Assembly: GCA_963920575.1 (NCBI GenBank)
Contig: OY986972.1
Span: 7,824,010 to 7,888,009 of the forward strand
Direction: 5' to 3'
Source of the DNA: Narthecium ossifragum
Taxonomy: Eukaryota; Streptophyta; Magnoliopsida; Dioscoreales; Nartheciaceae
Length of the DNA stretch: 64,000 nt
Position numbers and translations under genes: made by a program
Notes under the pieces: model-generated
What the model saw: only the letters and a program-made list of their open reading frames with translations
Databases searched by the model: none
What the model was told of the DNA's origin: nothing
Shown: positions 34,795-47,634 of the stretch, piece after piece
How positions within the stretch are numbered: position 1 is the first letter of the stretch
Layout: the number at the start of each line of letters is the position of its first letter

Positions 34795-34945
34795 GCCAAA
34801 TATAGCTATAGTCTATAGGACAATTGAGGCAAAGCTAATAGCTGAGGTCAATATTTCTCTCAATTAAGATGGTGAAGCATAATATAGCTGTAGTCTACAT
34901 GACAATTGAGGCAAAGCTTAGAGCCGAGGTCAAGATTTCTCCCAA
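34795..34945. repeat. ~73-bp tandem duplication inside the Helitron
   Basis: Two copies share GACAATTGAGGCAAAGCT, followed by AGC(T/C)GAGGTCAA and ATTTCTC, starting near 34795 and 34868. The sequence is non-coding. Confidence 0.75.
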
Positions 34946-35435
34946 TCTTAAAAGCCCTTTCAATTTGCTTGGGTTTGCTATGAACTTTTTTTAATCAGCA
35001 TGGACTGATTGCTTTAATGGGTTATTGGGAGAGATTGGGTTCTTTTATGCAGGGTCTTCTTGAGGATTGATGTATGAATTGTTGAGGAGAATTTTGCAAT
35101 TTTTTTTGAGATATCGGTGGAGTGGATTGAGATTGCTGGTGACGTGATTGTGAAAATATATATGGTCATTCAAATAGTTTATGGAGGATTTCCGATGCTA
35201 TTGATCAATATAGGCACGGCCATTCCGTGCTTGGGTCTTGGGCATGGCCTGTCCGGACTAGGTCTCCGGTATGTTTGTGATAATTGAAATAGAGTTATGT
35301 CTTTGTGATGTCTGAAGCCATCTAAAAACTTTGCTCTGCTTTTGATAATTGAAATAGCTTACAAGAATTGCAGAAATTGGTCAATCATTTGATCCCTTCT
35401 ATATATCTCCTCACCATGTTGTTTTCTGAATGCAG

Positions 35436-35929
35436 GAAGCTGCTTAGCTTTTGCTTGCACAGTTGAAGTAGCTGAAAGCCGAAGAGAAGGTGAGGAAGAT
35501 AAAGAGGAAAGAAGAGAAGGCTGCCATGAAGTCTGCAAAGATGAAGGATTACGATGAATCCTCCTCGAGCTCTTCCTCTGAATCAAGCGATGATGAGTGT
35601 GAAACTGTTGTCAGAATGAGGAATCTAAAAACCAAAGCTCCTATTGAACTGAGACCCGAAAGCCTCTGGATAAGATTGAGGTGTGCATGGGAGGGAAGTG
35701 CAGGAAATCCGGGGCTTTAGATCTCATAGAGGAGTTTGAGAAGAGGGTTGGCACTGAAGGAGCTGTTGTTGGTTGCAAGTGTATGGGCAAGTGCAACCAT
35801 GTCAATGGAGAGGACTCTGTTCAGGAGTTAAGGAATCCTCTTTGCATTGGTGTTGGGTTGGAGGATGTGGGTGCTATAGTGGCTAATTTCTTTGGAGAGA
35901 AGAAAGATGTGGGTTTCTTGCCAACTTAG
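35436..35929 (+). pseudogene. Captured 3' exon of a thioredoxin-like [2Fe-2S] protein gene (soluble DGAT3-like)
   Basis: The exon begins after TGCAG at 35435 and ends with TAG at 35927. It encodes a basic stretch (KIKRKEEKAAMKSAKMK), a Ser-rich run, then in another frame VCMGGKCRKSGA, VVGCKCMGKCNHVNG and a C-terminal tail. The Cys spacing C-x4-C and C-x-C-x3-C fits a thioredoxin-like ferredoxin fold. The combination with the basic and Ser-rich part recalls the soluble plant acyltransferase DGAT3, which is from memory and tentative. An in-frame TAG at 35468 and a frameshift near 35660 make it a pseudogene. Its upstream exons are absent. Confidence 0.55.
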
Positions 35930-38900
35930 ATCTTCTTCTTTTTTTTGTGTTCAGTTAAGCCGCAGCAACGCTGAAACGGCTTACTTAGATCATTAACATG
36001 TATTTATTGCTATGAGATTGTTGTCCTCTGTACATATCTCCTCATTTCGTTGATAAATATTTTGCTCTGTAATTTTTTCTCCTCATTTGTGTGGATTTTG
36101 AAGTGTGAACTTTATGTCGTGGGTGATTCATTTCTACGTAGCATCACAACACTGAAGAACCACGCCCAAAATACATCATTAAAACAAGAGCTCATAGACC
36201 ACCGGAAATTTATCATCAGCCACCATCCTGAAACAACGCTCCTATATTTCTCTGACTTCTCATTCAAAGAAATTGAAAGACAATCTGCTTTTGTTTGAAT
36301 ACAACTTTTATGCCTCTTCTGTGAAGCTTAATAAAGTAACTTGGGACAGAAAAGAATTGAAAGACAATCTGCTTTCACAAGCAGCAACTTAATTAAGTAT
36401 TGCAAAAATTTTCTTCCACAATTTTTTCCAAAAGATGTCTGACATTGTAGGAGCTCAGGCTGTCACCTTGAATTGATAGTCCAATCTCTACAAGAAGCAA
36501 TAAGATTGCATTAGGCGAGATAATGACAAGAAGCAATTTACATGCAATTTTCTTCCAGAATACTTTGGCCGAATGTCTCAGTGAACTAATGAATATGACA
36601 AGAAGCAATTTACATGATTCTTTCAATATTTCTGCTACTCAAATGATAAAGCAAACACAACTAGCCAGGACCAACATTCAGGAACAACAAATGGGCAAAT
36701 GGGTGTGGCAAGACTTTCACATACCATCAATTCAAGAGATATATGAATTTACCAAAGTGGAGCATTAATATTGTATGCCCCTGCAAGAGAGAAAATAACC
36801 AAAGTTGGACATATTGGTATCAACTACTATAGTGGAACTTGACTTTTCTTTATGCTTGCGGATATCTCTTTTACATACATGTTTCTTAGGTAACTTCGGC
36901 ATATTGGCTGTCTTAGGAATAAGTTATCCCCAGAGAACTAGATTTTTACATGTTATCAAAGCTTATTCTGTTAAGATTTTGAATTGATGAGGGTAATCAT
37001 CTAACTGTTGGATTTTCTGATCCAGGCCCACGCATCAGTGAAGTGGTGGTGGTGTTGTGGGAATGCTTGGAGCTAGAGTTAAAAAGAGAAAAAACCAACG
37101 GTTAGATTTTGCTAGCCCTGGAGTTGGATTATTGTGAAATTAGAATATTTGTATTTTTGTTTTTCTTTCAAGTTGTGGTTTGTGAGGGATAATGTTGTAT
37201 TTGAGGATACTATGGTTTGTAAAGTTTGTGGGGACAAGGTTTGCCCCGGGGACAAAGTTTGTGAGGGATAATGTTGTATTTGAGGGATAATGTTGCACTT
37301 ATAAGGTTTGCCTCGGTACAGGTGAGGTTCTACCGAAATTTTTTGAAGAAACTCTATATATCCGTGACGTAGGCACGGGCATTCCCTAGTGCAACAATAT
37401 GCCACAATAATGTACATGGCTAGGCGTAGCATACAGCTCGTCAAAGAGGGTAAATATGCTACAAAGCTGATAAGTCTTAAGGCAAAGTATTTAACTAATA
37501 CAACGGCGCCGCAGGCCGTTAGCAAACAATTCAAATCAAATTCTGGCATTACAATGACATCCGCAGCCGTCAACCGTAATTTTTACAATGGGGATCCAAC
37601 CCCGGTCAAACGGATAACAACCACAACAATAAGCAGTCCATTAAAGCAGTAGGGCACACCATCAACCCATTTATCCTACATATTTGCAGGAGTCATCACT
37701 CCCCCGGTTAACCATAAAGCGATAAACAATTATGTACAAGCAGTTAGGAAAGCCATTAAGCAATCACAAACTATATTCGTCATACTTGACACAAGATTGC
37801 TTGAAATCGTTCAATTTCAGTAAATAAATTTCGATAAACCAATTGATAATACGAATCATCGCATAATTCAAGGATAAAATCATCAAAATCTCGATTTAAA
37901 TCTTATACTAGTCCTTATTCATCATCGGGGAAGACATGTAAGAAATCCGGGTTGAAAGGAAATCAAAACCTTGAAAGTCAGGAACAATTTTCACTAACTG
38001 TGTATAAGATATCGATCTTCGTGAACGATCTTCCCTTAATCTCTACTTCATCACAACTTATTAAAAAATTCGTCATAAATCGTAGGAAAATCCAAAAATT
38101 ATGAAATTAGAAGAATTAGAAATTAGATTCGAGGATCTACAACTTTCGTTGTAAAAGTTTCACGAGAGCATTCACACAGAACCCAGGAATCGAGTATGAA
38201 TATGACTATTTAGCTAAAAATAGAAAACCTCATTATCAGCACAGAAGAGATCGATCTTCATGGGCATGAAGATCGATCTTCTTCATACTAATGAAGAATT
38301 CATCCTCTGTCAACAGAAGAGATCGATCTTCTACCCCCTAGAAGATCGATCTTCTCTGCGCGATAGAACACACTTTCCCACCTAGTAAGAAAGATCGATC
38401 TTGGTGAGAAGATCCTTCAAACTTTGGGAAATCCAATCTCTTGGATCTAATCTATCAAAACTTGTCAGAATCAAACGAAACTTTGCATGAAGGTATAATT
38501 GAAGGTAGGAAATCTAATGGTACCAAGAAATCAAGGTTTCAATGGTAAAATATAAGATCTGAATTGTTTCAGCCGAAAAGCAGACAAAACCGATAAAACA
38601 GTGATAGAAACCAAACCGACCGACGAGACGCAAAACCGAAATATCCAGGTGTTCCTCAAACATCGATTATACTAGAATACGAAGTTACAACAAATTCCAA
38701 CATGTATTCTATATTAAAACATCCACAAAGCAATCCTAGGCAAATCGAATCACACGATTAGGGTAGCAACACTTACTTGTACTAGCTGGGTAGATAATCT
38801 ACCAATCCCTCAAATCTCGTCGCTCCAATTTGCTCCACGCACCCATGATCCACGCTCAAAATCGGCAGCCCAAGGGAAAGAGAAAGAAAAGGAGAGGAGA

Positions 38901-39216
38901 GAGAAAGGGAATGAGGGTATTTATAGAGATATGAAATGATCTCGGTCGTTTGATTCGATCTTTCCCGATTGAGACCCGATCTTTCGATTGGAAGCACCCT
39001 TAAAGTTTTAATCAATCACATACATCAATCCAATAACATGTATGCACTACGCGGGTGTCAAACTGACCGACAATACGTAATTTACCACATTGCCCTTGGG
39101 GTCCAAAAACAGCAATACGATCAACCGATCACAAACCAAGGCCAACCGAGCCAAACCAACAAAACCAGACCATCGGCCTAACACGGTCAGACCAGGGTTG
39201 AAGGTACGGGTCCTCA

Positions 39217-40722
39217 GGATACCTTTCCTTTCCAAATGTGATGCGCTACATGGGTCCTGAATTGTGTCAGGACTGACTCGTCATCCAGGCCCCTGAGGAT
39301 TGGGCCACTGTCATCCTCCGCCTCCTCGACCAGGGCCTCGAACTTTAAGTTGGCTTCCTCTTCCTTCTCAGGTATGGGATTGTTCGTGGATAAAACGTCG
39401 ATCTCGTTGGGGCGAGATCTCTATTTTATTTCCGAGCAAATCATATTTTAATTTCATTTCAAGAAATTGCAGGCACCACACCCCTGGATTTGCCGACCGC
39501 CAAGTCGGCAGATCTATCATTTACATCCCCGTAGGGAACACCTCCGATTCTAGATCCAATAAACATTTTTATAACAAAAGAAGAAAAAAGAAAATAAGTG
39601 ACATGATATATTAAACCGCCACCTTCATCGCCATGCACGCAATGCACGCCGCTGGAGCTTCTAAGTCCGTTGGGCGTGGAAGAGTTGTCGCCGTCCAACG
39701 GATCCAACCTCTATAGTTGTGGGAGGAACATCAACTAAGTCTGATGAACTCGGCTTGGAGAAGAGAAGCCTAGTAACGGCTAGAACAGGGGAGCGCTGGT
39801 TGGAATAGAGGATGTGCGGCGAGCGGTTGGAGCTTCTGTCGCCGGGACGACCTTGGGAAGAAAATGGCAGACGTCCTTCTTCGGAGTGGGTTTATATCCT
39901 TGCGTCGCTGGACAGCTGGGGAGATGGAGAAGGATCGGCTGGAACAGGGGAAAAAAAGGGGAAACTTTTGTCTTCAAAGCCGCCGGGAGAGAGAGAGCCT
40001 TGGCCCGATCTCCGTCGCTGGCGAGGAAGCGGGCTGGAGCAACTTTGCTGGAGGTCTAGAACGCGTGGCGAGCGGAGGAGTGGAGCTTGAGCCGCGGGAT
40101 CGACGAGCTTCTTACAGCGGCAACCCAAAGACGCGGGCGTCTTGATGGGTTCAGGCTGCGTTGGTGGGATTGGCGTCGTCCGGTGGTGCGCAACGTTGGA
40201 GCGTCACCAGGACCTCTTCGTCTTCAAGCCTCCGAGCTTTCTTTCTCCGACCTGAACGCCTTGGCAAGAAACTCGCCGTCTTCCTCCGGCCTTCCACGAG
40301 CCTTCAGCCTCTTCAACCAGCTTTCACTGCTTCTTCCGCCAGTCTTCAGCCAGTCTTCAACGTGATCTTCCACCGGTCTTCAACGCGTCTTGCCCCAGCT
40401 TTCAACCAACCTTCAATGTGATCTTCCATCGGTCTTCAACGCGTCTTGCACCAGCCTCCCGGCGTTCTTCAACCCAGCTTTCACCACCTTCTTCCGCCGG
40501 CCTTGAACCTCCTCAGACCAGCCCCTTCTTCAACCCCATACCCCTCTATTTATAGGCACGAGAGGCGTATGTCCTCACATGGAATGGGATCATGGATCCC
40601 TTAATCAAAGGGTGCTCATTGCATTTAGAGAATGCTGATCCTTTTATATAAGGTTAGCTACAACGGGATCAAAGGGATGCTGATTTTATTTTTTTATATA
40701 TGGTATGGACGGGTGATGTTGG

Positions 40723-40812
<90 letters not shown>

Positions 40813-41642
40813 TATGTACGTATAAGGACGACCAACCATGCATCCCACTTGGAGATTTGCTGATTTTTGTTTTGGCGGATTTTTCTTTTGAAGTTCGAAA
40901 GTGATGTTCGAATTTCAAGTTTATCATGATTTGAATATTTTTCTCATGTCCATTATTGCTTGAATATTTGTCCAGCTTTAATAAATCATCTGTGAATATT
41001 TACTCCCGTACAGAATATTTATCTGAATTCTGAATATTTATAGGAATTTTACCAAACTATCCTCGGCGGTCATAAATGTTGGACCAAAATATTCTGGAGG
41101 GTGGAATGGTCAGATTTCGGACAATTGCACCCTGAGGGTGTGAATTGCCCAAGATAGCCCTGGGGGCTAGATGTTACAGTAAAATTACCAGAAAACCCTT
41201 GCGTTCAAATGGCTTATTTAGGGTGCCATCAAAGCTATGCAGGGTTACTGTAGAATGTAATAGGAAGTCCAGGCCTGTATTTTGGCCCAAATTCCTAATA
41301 CGCCCTTGGGCGGGTGAAATTACCCAAATGCCCCTGGATGCCAATAAAATTAGGACAAGCATTTATCGGGCATTTTAAATATGTTTTAAGCTTGCTTGAG
41401 TCTATCTGATGTTGTTTTGGCTCAAACAAACCGTGGGTACTGCGACCTTTTGGTCTAGCCAAAATTGATGTCAACAGATGCCCCCTCGAGGCCTGCACGT
41501 GAAATTTGTAACTTGAACGCGTAGGACTCGAAAATACCCATGCCATGTATACTGCATGAGTAGAGCATATTTGCATGTTGTTCCCTTTTTTTTAATTTGA
41601 GAAGATGAGCAGACACGCCCATTTTATTATGGCTATGCACGT
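39217..41642. other. Region left of the Tekay-like element: probable LTR and start of the PMD-bearing element
   Basis: I see no confident gene. From 39330 to 40560 there is GC-rich sequence with several repeats of ATCTTCCACCGGTCTTCAACG-like segments (40360-40450). After the TA microsatellite come blocks such as CCCTGGGGGCTAGATGTTAC and CAAATGCCCCTGGATGCC. At about 41476 it reaches GATGTCAACA followed by GATGCCCCCTC, which looks like an LTR end and the start of an internal region. The far side of the Tekay-like insertion (53449 on) would continue it. This is inference. Confidence 0.4.
40725..40810. repeat. (TA)n microsatellite, about 43 units
   Basis: Uninterrupted TA dinucleotides, with TATGGTATG-type sequence on both sides. 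Its length is likely unstable and the frames across it are meaningless. Confidence 0.95.
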
Positions 41643-42191
41643 TGTGAGGACCTGTCCCTCTACCCCTGTGGCTCGTTGTAGACCGCAAGGGCAATTTGGT
41701 AAATTGCGCCTTGTTGGTTTGTTTCACACCCGCGTGTGCACACACTGGCCTTGTTTGTGTTAGTGCTTGTTTAGAATGGTTAGGTGGACCCGGGATCGAA
41801 AGATCCCAGCTCGGGCGCTCGGAGGCTTGCCTTTGGGCAGCTGATGACCCTTGAGCGATCGATCGCTCTAAGGAGCGATCGATCGGACTCGTGAGCGAGT
41901 CGGTGGGTCTTTGACCCGCTCGGATCGATCCGACTTGGTGTGGGATCGATCCAGCCTGTGTCGGATCGATCCGACTTGGTGTTGGATCGATCCGGGGCGC
42001 GAGCGATCGATCGCTCCTTGGAACGATCGATCGGACTCGCGTCGATGGCTTTTTCTGCTTCGCGAGGACGGCCGCCGCTGGCCGTCGCTCTCTCTTATCA
42101 GAAGGGGAGGACTTTCTCTCCCCTCCTTCACCTTTCTCCCCTCTTTTTCGGTTGTCCCCTCCCCCTTTCCTCCTTTTCTCCTTCCCCTCCT

Positions 42192-42277
42192 TCCTTCTTC
42201 TTCTTCTTCTTCTTCTTCTTCTTCTTCTTCTTCTTCTTCTTCTTCTTCTTCTTCTTCTTCTTCTTCTTCTTCTTCTT
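42192..42277. repeat. (CTT)n microsatellite in the 5' LTR
   Basis: About 28 trinucleotide units within the pyrimidine-rich tract. The matching place in the 3' LTR (about 51610) has only a few units, so it expanded after insertion. Confidence 0.92.
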
Positions 42278-43958
42278 TCTCCTCACCCGAAAGCTCTGTT
42301 TTCTCTCCTTTTCCCACCGGCGAGCTTCTTCTCTTCCTTTCTTCCTCCTCCGACCATCATTTTGGGTGTTCTAAGGCTCGTTGGATCCATGGCGACGAGA
42401 GGAAGGCTCCTGGTGTGGTTTGGCTGCATGTTGGTGTCTGGTTGCGAGGGATCAGCCGAGGAAAGCGTTCTTCGGTAGGTTCTTCTACCTACAAGTGTTC
42501 TTTAATGGGTTTCTTTAGATCTAGCCGTTGGATCTTGTTGATCTTTGTCTTGTTGGTTTTCTCATGCGTAGTAGAATTTCTGATAAAGATTTCATAAGCT
42601 TTGGTTGAGATCTTAGTCGGATTTATGCATGATTAAGCTCGGATTTTCTGGTTTCTGCTGTTCTTGAAGAACAGCCGGCTTGCGGCGAGTTTTCCGGCCG
42701 GCACGTACATGATCTTGGTTTGTGATCAACATAAGAGTTGTAGATCTTTGAATCTACTCTCTAACCCAAATAATATCATAATTTTTCGATTTTCCTATGA
42801 TTTGTTATGAATTGTTTACTGGAGGGCTGCGTTGCAGCAATTAATTGGTACGTTAGTTTGATTAGCGGTTTTGATTAGTGTTTTCTCTTTAATCCAACCG
42901 TTGGATGATTATGGATTTTGGGTATGTTGATCCTGGTATGTACACCTACTGATGGCTTAGTTGGATCTTGAATCCAACGTCGTTTGGACATCGGATCGAC
43001 GGGATCAATTAGCCCCTAAGTAGAGGTTTTGGGTGTTTTGAATATAATATTATATTTCGGAATATAATATTATATTGTTTAATGTTCATCATCGTTTTCG
43101 GGGTTGCTTCCCGTTGCAAGAGTCCGCGGTTGACGGTCGCGGTACCGTCGTAATGCCGGGACCCGCTGCGGATCGGCTGGTAGCGGTCGGTAGTACCGCT
43201 GCAGCGATCCAGTTGACTTTTATGATGCCTTATCATACTGTTGCATGGCTATCTCCTGTTTGTGTATGTCATAGCATGCATTGTTGATTTGTGCATTAGT
43301 TGCATGGTTAGGGCGTGGGTGATCTGTGGGTCGCCGTCCCGAGGCTGGAAGCTCGGACTTAGCCCAAGGACCAGGGTTGGGTAGTTTGGACCCGGTTCGA
43401 ATTGTGGTGTCCAGTCGTTTCGATGATAGGCCTAGAGGACTGGTACACTTGTTGCTTGATGATTGTAGATGTCGTGTCGGCCTTGAGTCGGATGCTGAGG
43501 TGTAGCCGGTGTCCCACTGTGCTGACCTAGGGGTAGAGGAGTTGTCTACCCAGCGATGCCTTTTCCCGCCTGCAGTGCCGTTCCCTGCAGTTGTGTGTCG
43601 CCAGTGTTGTTCTTGCTATTGATGGCTGCTCCTGGGCCTCAGGGACACGCGGCGGGGTTATGGGACCCTTGTATACATTCAGGTCCTACTTGAGGGCGAC
43701 ACTAATGCGTTTCCCTCTTCTTTCTGTGTGTCGTAGTGTAGAACCCTACTGAGCTTAGTGCTCACACCTACCCGGGCTGCGTTTTGCAGGTGCAGGCGTC
43801 AGTTCTTCCTCTGTGGACCCTACCGGGCAGTTGGTCGGCGGTGCGGCGGCGACTGGTGGATATTGAGAGGTGGTGATCGTTTACTGCTTTTACCTTTGGT
43901 TAGTTAGTCTCCTACGGGAGTAATGTTGTATTTGGATCTTCCCCTCTCCGAGGATATG

Positions 43959-46358
43959 TGTCGCGCCCCGACCCGCGAAAGCCCAACCGGGCCGGGCGAC
44001 GCGAACCGGAACCTACCAACGCGGAAAAAGAACGACGAGGGTTCCCTCTAACCTATTGGTCTCCCTAGCAATTCACCAAAACACCCTCAATTAAAACAAT
44101 ATTAATTTGCAAAACCTCGAACCTCAGATTAAAAACTCAAGTGTTAATATACATATTCTCGGAGAGGGGAGATTCGAATACAACATACTCCCGTAGGAGA
44201 CTAGCTAACCAAAAGGGTAAAAGCAGTAAATATCGCCACCTCTCAAAAGCCACCAGGCGCCGCCGCACCGCCGACCAACTGCCCGGTAGGGGCCAAAGAG
44301 GAAGAACTGACGCCTGCACCTGCAAAACGCAGCCCTGGTAGGAGTGAGCACTAAGCACAATTGGGATCTACACTACGACACACAGAAGGAAGAGAAAAAC
44401 GCAACAGTGTTGCCTACACTACGACACACAGAAGGAAGAGGAAAATGCAACAGTGTTGCCTACACTACGACACACAGAAGGAAGAGGAAAACGCAACAGT
44501 GTTGCCCTTAAGTAGGACCTGGGTGTATACAGGGGTCCCATAACCCCACCGCGTGTCCCTGAGGCCCAGGGACGGCACTCAGTAACAGGAACGAACTGGC
44601 GACACTACAGGTCAGCACAGTGGGACACCTGCTACACCTCAGCATTCGACTCAAGGCCGACACGACCTCTAATATCATCAAGCAACCAGTGTACCAGTCA
44701 TCTAGGCCTATCATCGAATCGACTGGACACTACAATTCAAACCGGGTCCAAACAACCCAACCCCGGTCCTAGGGCTAAGTCCGAGCTTCCAGCCTCGGGA
44801 CGGCGACCCAAAGATCACCCACGCCCTAACCAATGCAACTAATGCACAAAATAACAATGCATGCTATGACATACACAGTTAAGAAGCAGGGCATGCAACA
44901 GTATGTCAAGCATCATATAAGTCTACTGGATCGCTGCAGCGGTACTACCAACCGCTGCCAGCTGATCCGCAGGGGGTCCCGGCATTACGACGGTACCGCG
45001 ACCGTCACCCGCGGACTCCTGCAACGGGAAGTAACCCCGAAAACGATGATGAACAAAACACAATATAATATTATATTCCGAAATATATTATTATATTCAA
45101 AAACACCCAAAGCCTCTACTTAGGGGCTAATTGATCCCGTCGATCCGACACCCAAACAACATCAGATTCAAGATCCAACATAGCCACCAGTAGGTCTGTA
45201 TACCAGGATCAACATACCCAAATTTCATAGTCATCCAACGGTCGGATTAACGGGAAATCGCTAATGAAAATCGTTAATCAAACTAACTTACCCATTAATT
45301 GCTGCAACGCAGCCCTTCAGCAAACAATTCATAAGAAATCGTAGACAAATTCTAAAATTACAAAACAAGATGGAATGGAAAGCTAACGAATAGTTCTACA
45401 ACTCTTATGTTTATGAAAAGCCAAGATCATGTACTCACCGGCCGGAACACTCGCCGCAAGCCGGCTGTTTCTCAAGAACAGCAGAAAACCAGAAATCCGA
45501 GACTAATCATCCATAAAACCTACCTATATCTCAACTGATTAACATGAAACTTAAATTAGTAATTCTAACAGGTATAAGGAATCCAAAAAAATAAGGATCA
45601 ACAAGATCCAACGGCTAGATCTCAAGAAAACCCGAAATAAACATCAGTAGGTATAACCCTACCTAGCTGCGCTTTCCTCGGCTGATTCCCCGCGATTTGA
45701 TCACCAACATGCCTCCAAACCACTTCAGGGATCTTCCTCTCGTTGTCACGAATCCAACGAGCCTTAGAACGCCGAAAAAGATGGTCGGAGGAGGGAGAAC
45801 AGAGGTGATGAAGGTTGGCTGCCGGAACAGGGGAAGAACAGAGCTTCGGGAGAGAAAGAGGGAAGGAAGAAGAAAGAGAGGAGGAAGAGGAGGGGAAGAA
45901 AAGGAGGGGAAAGGGAAGAGGAAAGCCGGGGGAAGGGGGAAAAAGTGAGGGGAGGGGAAGGAAAGTCCTCCCCCCCTCTGACAGAGGAGAGCGACGGCCA
46001 GCGGTGGCCGTCCTCGCGAAGCAGAAAAGCCACCGACGCGAGTCCGATCGGTCGCTCCAAGGAGCGATCGATCGTTCTCGCCCCGGATCAAAACAAACTG
46101 ACTCGCTCACGAGTCCGATCGATCGTCCCAAGGAGCGATCGATCGCTCAAGGGTCGTCAGCTGCCCAAAGGCAAGCTTTCGCGCGCCCGAGCTGGGATCT
46201 TCCGATCCCGGGTCCACCTAGCCAGTCTAAACAAGCATTAACACAAACAAGGCTGGTGTGTGCACACGCGGGTGTGAAACAAACCAACAAGGCACAATTT
46301 ACCAAATTGCCCTTGTGGTCTACAACGAGCCACATGGATAGAGGGGCATGTCCTCACA
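43959..46358 (-). mobile_element. Solo LTR of family A in reverse orientation, nested in the 5' LTR
   Basis: It begins TGTCGCGCCCC and ends GTCCTCACA, the reverse complement of the family A ends, 2,400 bp. It is flanked by perfect ATATG duplications (43954-43958 and 46359-46363). Together with the preceding host LTR it forms a head-to-head inverted repeat. Confidence 0.95.
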
Positions 46359-46565
46359 ATATGTATATTAAACACTTTGGGTTTTGAAATCTGTGGTTCG
46401 ATGTTAAATTAATGTCTTTTAATTGAGGGTGCTTTTGGTGAATTGTTAGGGAGACCAGTAGGTTAGAGGGAACCCTCGCCAGCTTTGTTTTTTTCAGCTT
46501 TTCGTTTGGTTCCGGTTCGCGTCGCCCGGCCCGGTTGGGCTTTCGCGGGTCGGGGCGCGACAGCT

Positions 46566-46577
46566 TGGTATCAGAGC
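46566..46577 (+). promoter_or_regulatory. Primer binding site, tRNA-Met type
   Basis: TGGTATCAGAGC starts 3 bp after the 5' LTR and is complementary to the 3' end of the initiator tRNA-Met, the standard primer for minus-strand DNA synthesis in this group. Confidence 0.92.
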
Positions 46578-46764
46578 ATAGGTTGTAGATCCCAGGGTTT
46601 AGGACCAGGATTCGGTTGAGATTGAGCGTGGAATGGGTTAGTTCTATGTCTAGAACATCCGTGCATGCTCCTTTTGATGTGTTATGCTTTTCCGCTTTAT
46701 GTTGTGCTGCTTTGTCTTGGGTTTCGAACGAGTGGACGCTCGTTTGTTGTTGGTGATTGCGCAG

Positions 46765-47634
46765 ATGTCGGGAGCTCGTGGCCGACCTTCGGTTGTTGGT
46801 CGGGGTGGGACACGACTTGGTCGACCCGCCCGACCAGACAGGGTAGCACCTGTCAAGGAGGTCAGAGCTAGACGGACTGAGCCATCACCAGCGACGGTTT
46901 CGGTCGCACGGGAGGAGGCCCTTCTCGCCGAGGAGGGGGTTCTCACTCCGGTTGACGCGCAGACCGCTGTGGTGGTCCTGCTGGAGTTTCAGCAGTATGC
47001 CACCCGGTTTACGCACTTAGTCCGTTTCGCGGGGGCAGTAGCAACAGATCCAGTAGCCAGTGCACGTCAGTTTGAGCAGAGGCTTCGATCAGCAATCTGG
47101 CGACGGACATGTTCTTACCGCTTTCAGACGCACTCAGCAGTCCTGAAATGCGCCTTGGTAGTGGAGGCGCAGTTGCGAGACGAGAGGTGCCGGGCAGTTC
47201 CACCGGCATTCTCTACCAGTGCACCGCAGAGGCCCCAGTTCAGAGGGGGATTCGGCGGAGGGCACCAGCGGCGTCAGCGACGCTTTCAGCAGCGGTCGCA
47301 GCGCCCGCGGCAGTTCCAGGCACAGTTGTCGAATCCGCCAGGCCAGTTTCTCCTGACGGCCGGGCCGTCTGCGCAGGCTCCGTCAGGGGGAGGCCAAGGT
47401 CAGCAGCCTGATAGCGCGTCAGTCACGTGCTTCTCGTGCGGGCAGCTGGGACACTACCGTAGGGACTGCCACTTGCGAGGAGCGCGGGGCGCTGTGCCGC
47501 AGGGGAGTCGAGGCGGAGGGTCCAGTGCTTGGCAGGGGAGCAGTGACGGGACCGGATCGGGGGCAGGACCGGGCCGCTCCAGAGGTGGAGGCTGCCAGCG
47601 GTGGCGTGTGTTTGCTTTTCCGGTGCGTGAGTAG
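46765..47634 (+). pseudogene. gag of the Tekay-like element, internally deleted
   Basis: The frame starts at the ATG after GCGCAG (MSGARGRPSVVGRG) and ends with TAG at 47632. It forms the particle shell and binds RNA. Recognisable parts are the capsid segment (QQYATRFTHLVRFAGAV), a Gln/Arg-rich stretch and the zinc knuckle CFSCGQLGHYRRDC near 47428-47469. Compared with the copy at 60190 on, the capsid stretch before QQYATRF is lacking, because LLEF is joined directly to QQYATRF. The closing TAG aligns with CAG in the other copy (GTGCGTGAGCAG), so the original frame ran on towards pol. Basic, GC-rich and open upstream to 46684, but the chosen ATG is the first plausible start. Confidence 0.85.

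Larger units (their letters stand above)
32784..37389 (+). mobile_element. Helitron carrying gene fragments, 4.6 kb
   Basis: It begins TCTATTATATAAGGAAGG after an A and ends CTAG before a T, the AT target rule. A hairpin CCGTG-acgtagg-CACGG lies 7 bp before the terminal CTAG. The flanks on both sides read as the same family B-type LTR. No Rep/helicase was found, so it is non-autonomous. It contains a PPR-like fragment and a fragment of an iron-sulphur thioredoxin-like protein gene, both on the plus strand. Confidence 0.86.
32461..39216 (-). mobile_element. Partial LTR, family B variant, split by a Helitron
   Basis: It starts abruptly at AGTAACATGCAGG, which is internal to family B. It is cut by the Helitron at 32784-37389, resumes, and ends near GGTACGGGTCCTCA, like the family B terminus. 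Near its end it holds the CATTGCCCTTGGGGTCC block, a TATA-like CTATAAATACCC on the minus strand (about 38917-38928) and AGATCGATCTTC dyads at 38250-38400 instead of the CGGTCGAT type. Confidence 0.72.
41643..46562 (+). repeat. 5' LTR of the Tekay-like element, split by a reversed solo LTR
   Basis: It starts TGTGAGGACC and ends GGGGCGCGACA. The parts 41643-43958 and 46364-46562 make about 2,515 bp. Features are eight GATCGATC sites at 41857-42031, a CTT microsatellite, a pyrimidine tract and the duplicated ATATAATATTATAT palindrome (43040-43077). Confidence 0.92.

Noticed and set aside
36050..36768. Short plus-strand frames in the right part of the Helitron, considered as further captured genes
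   Set aside because: No recognisable domain, AT-rich; possibly UTR or intron sequence of the captured genes, but not supportable.
40632..40927. Open frames of Tyr-Ile repeats on both strands
   Set aside because: Translation of the TA microsatellite.
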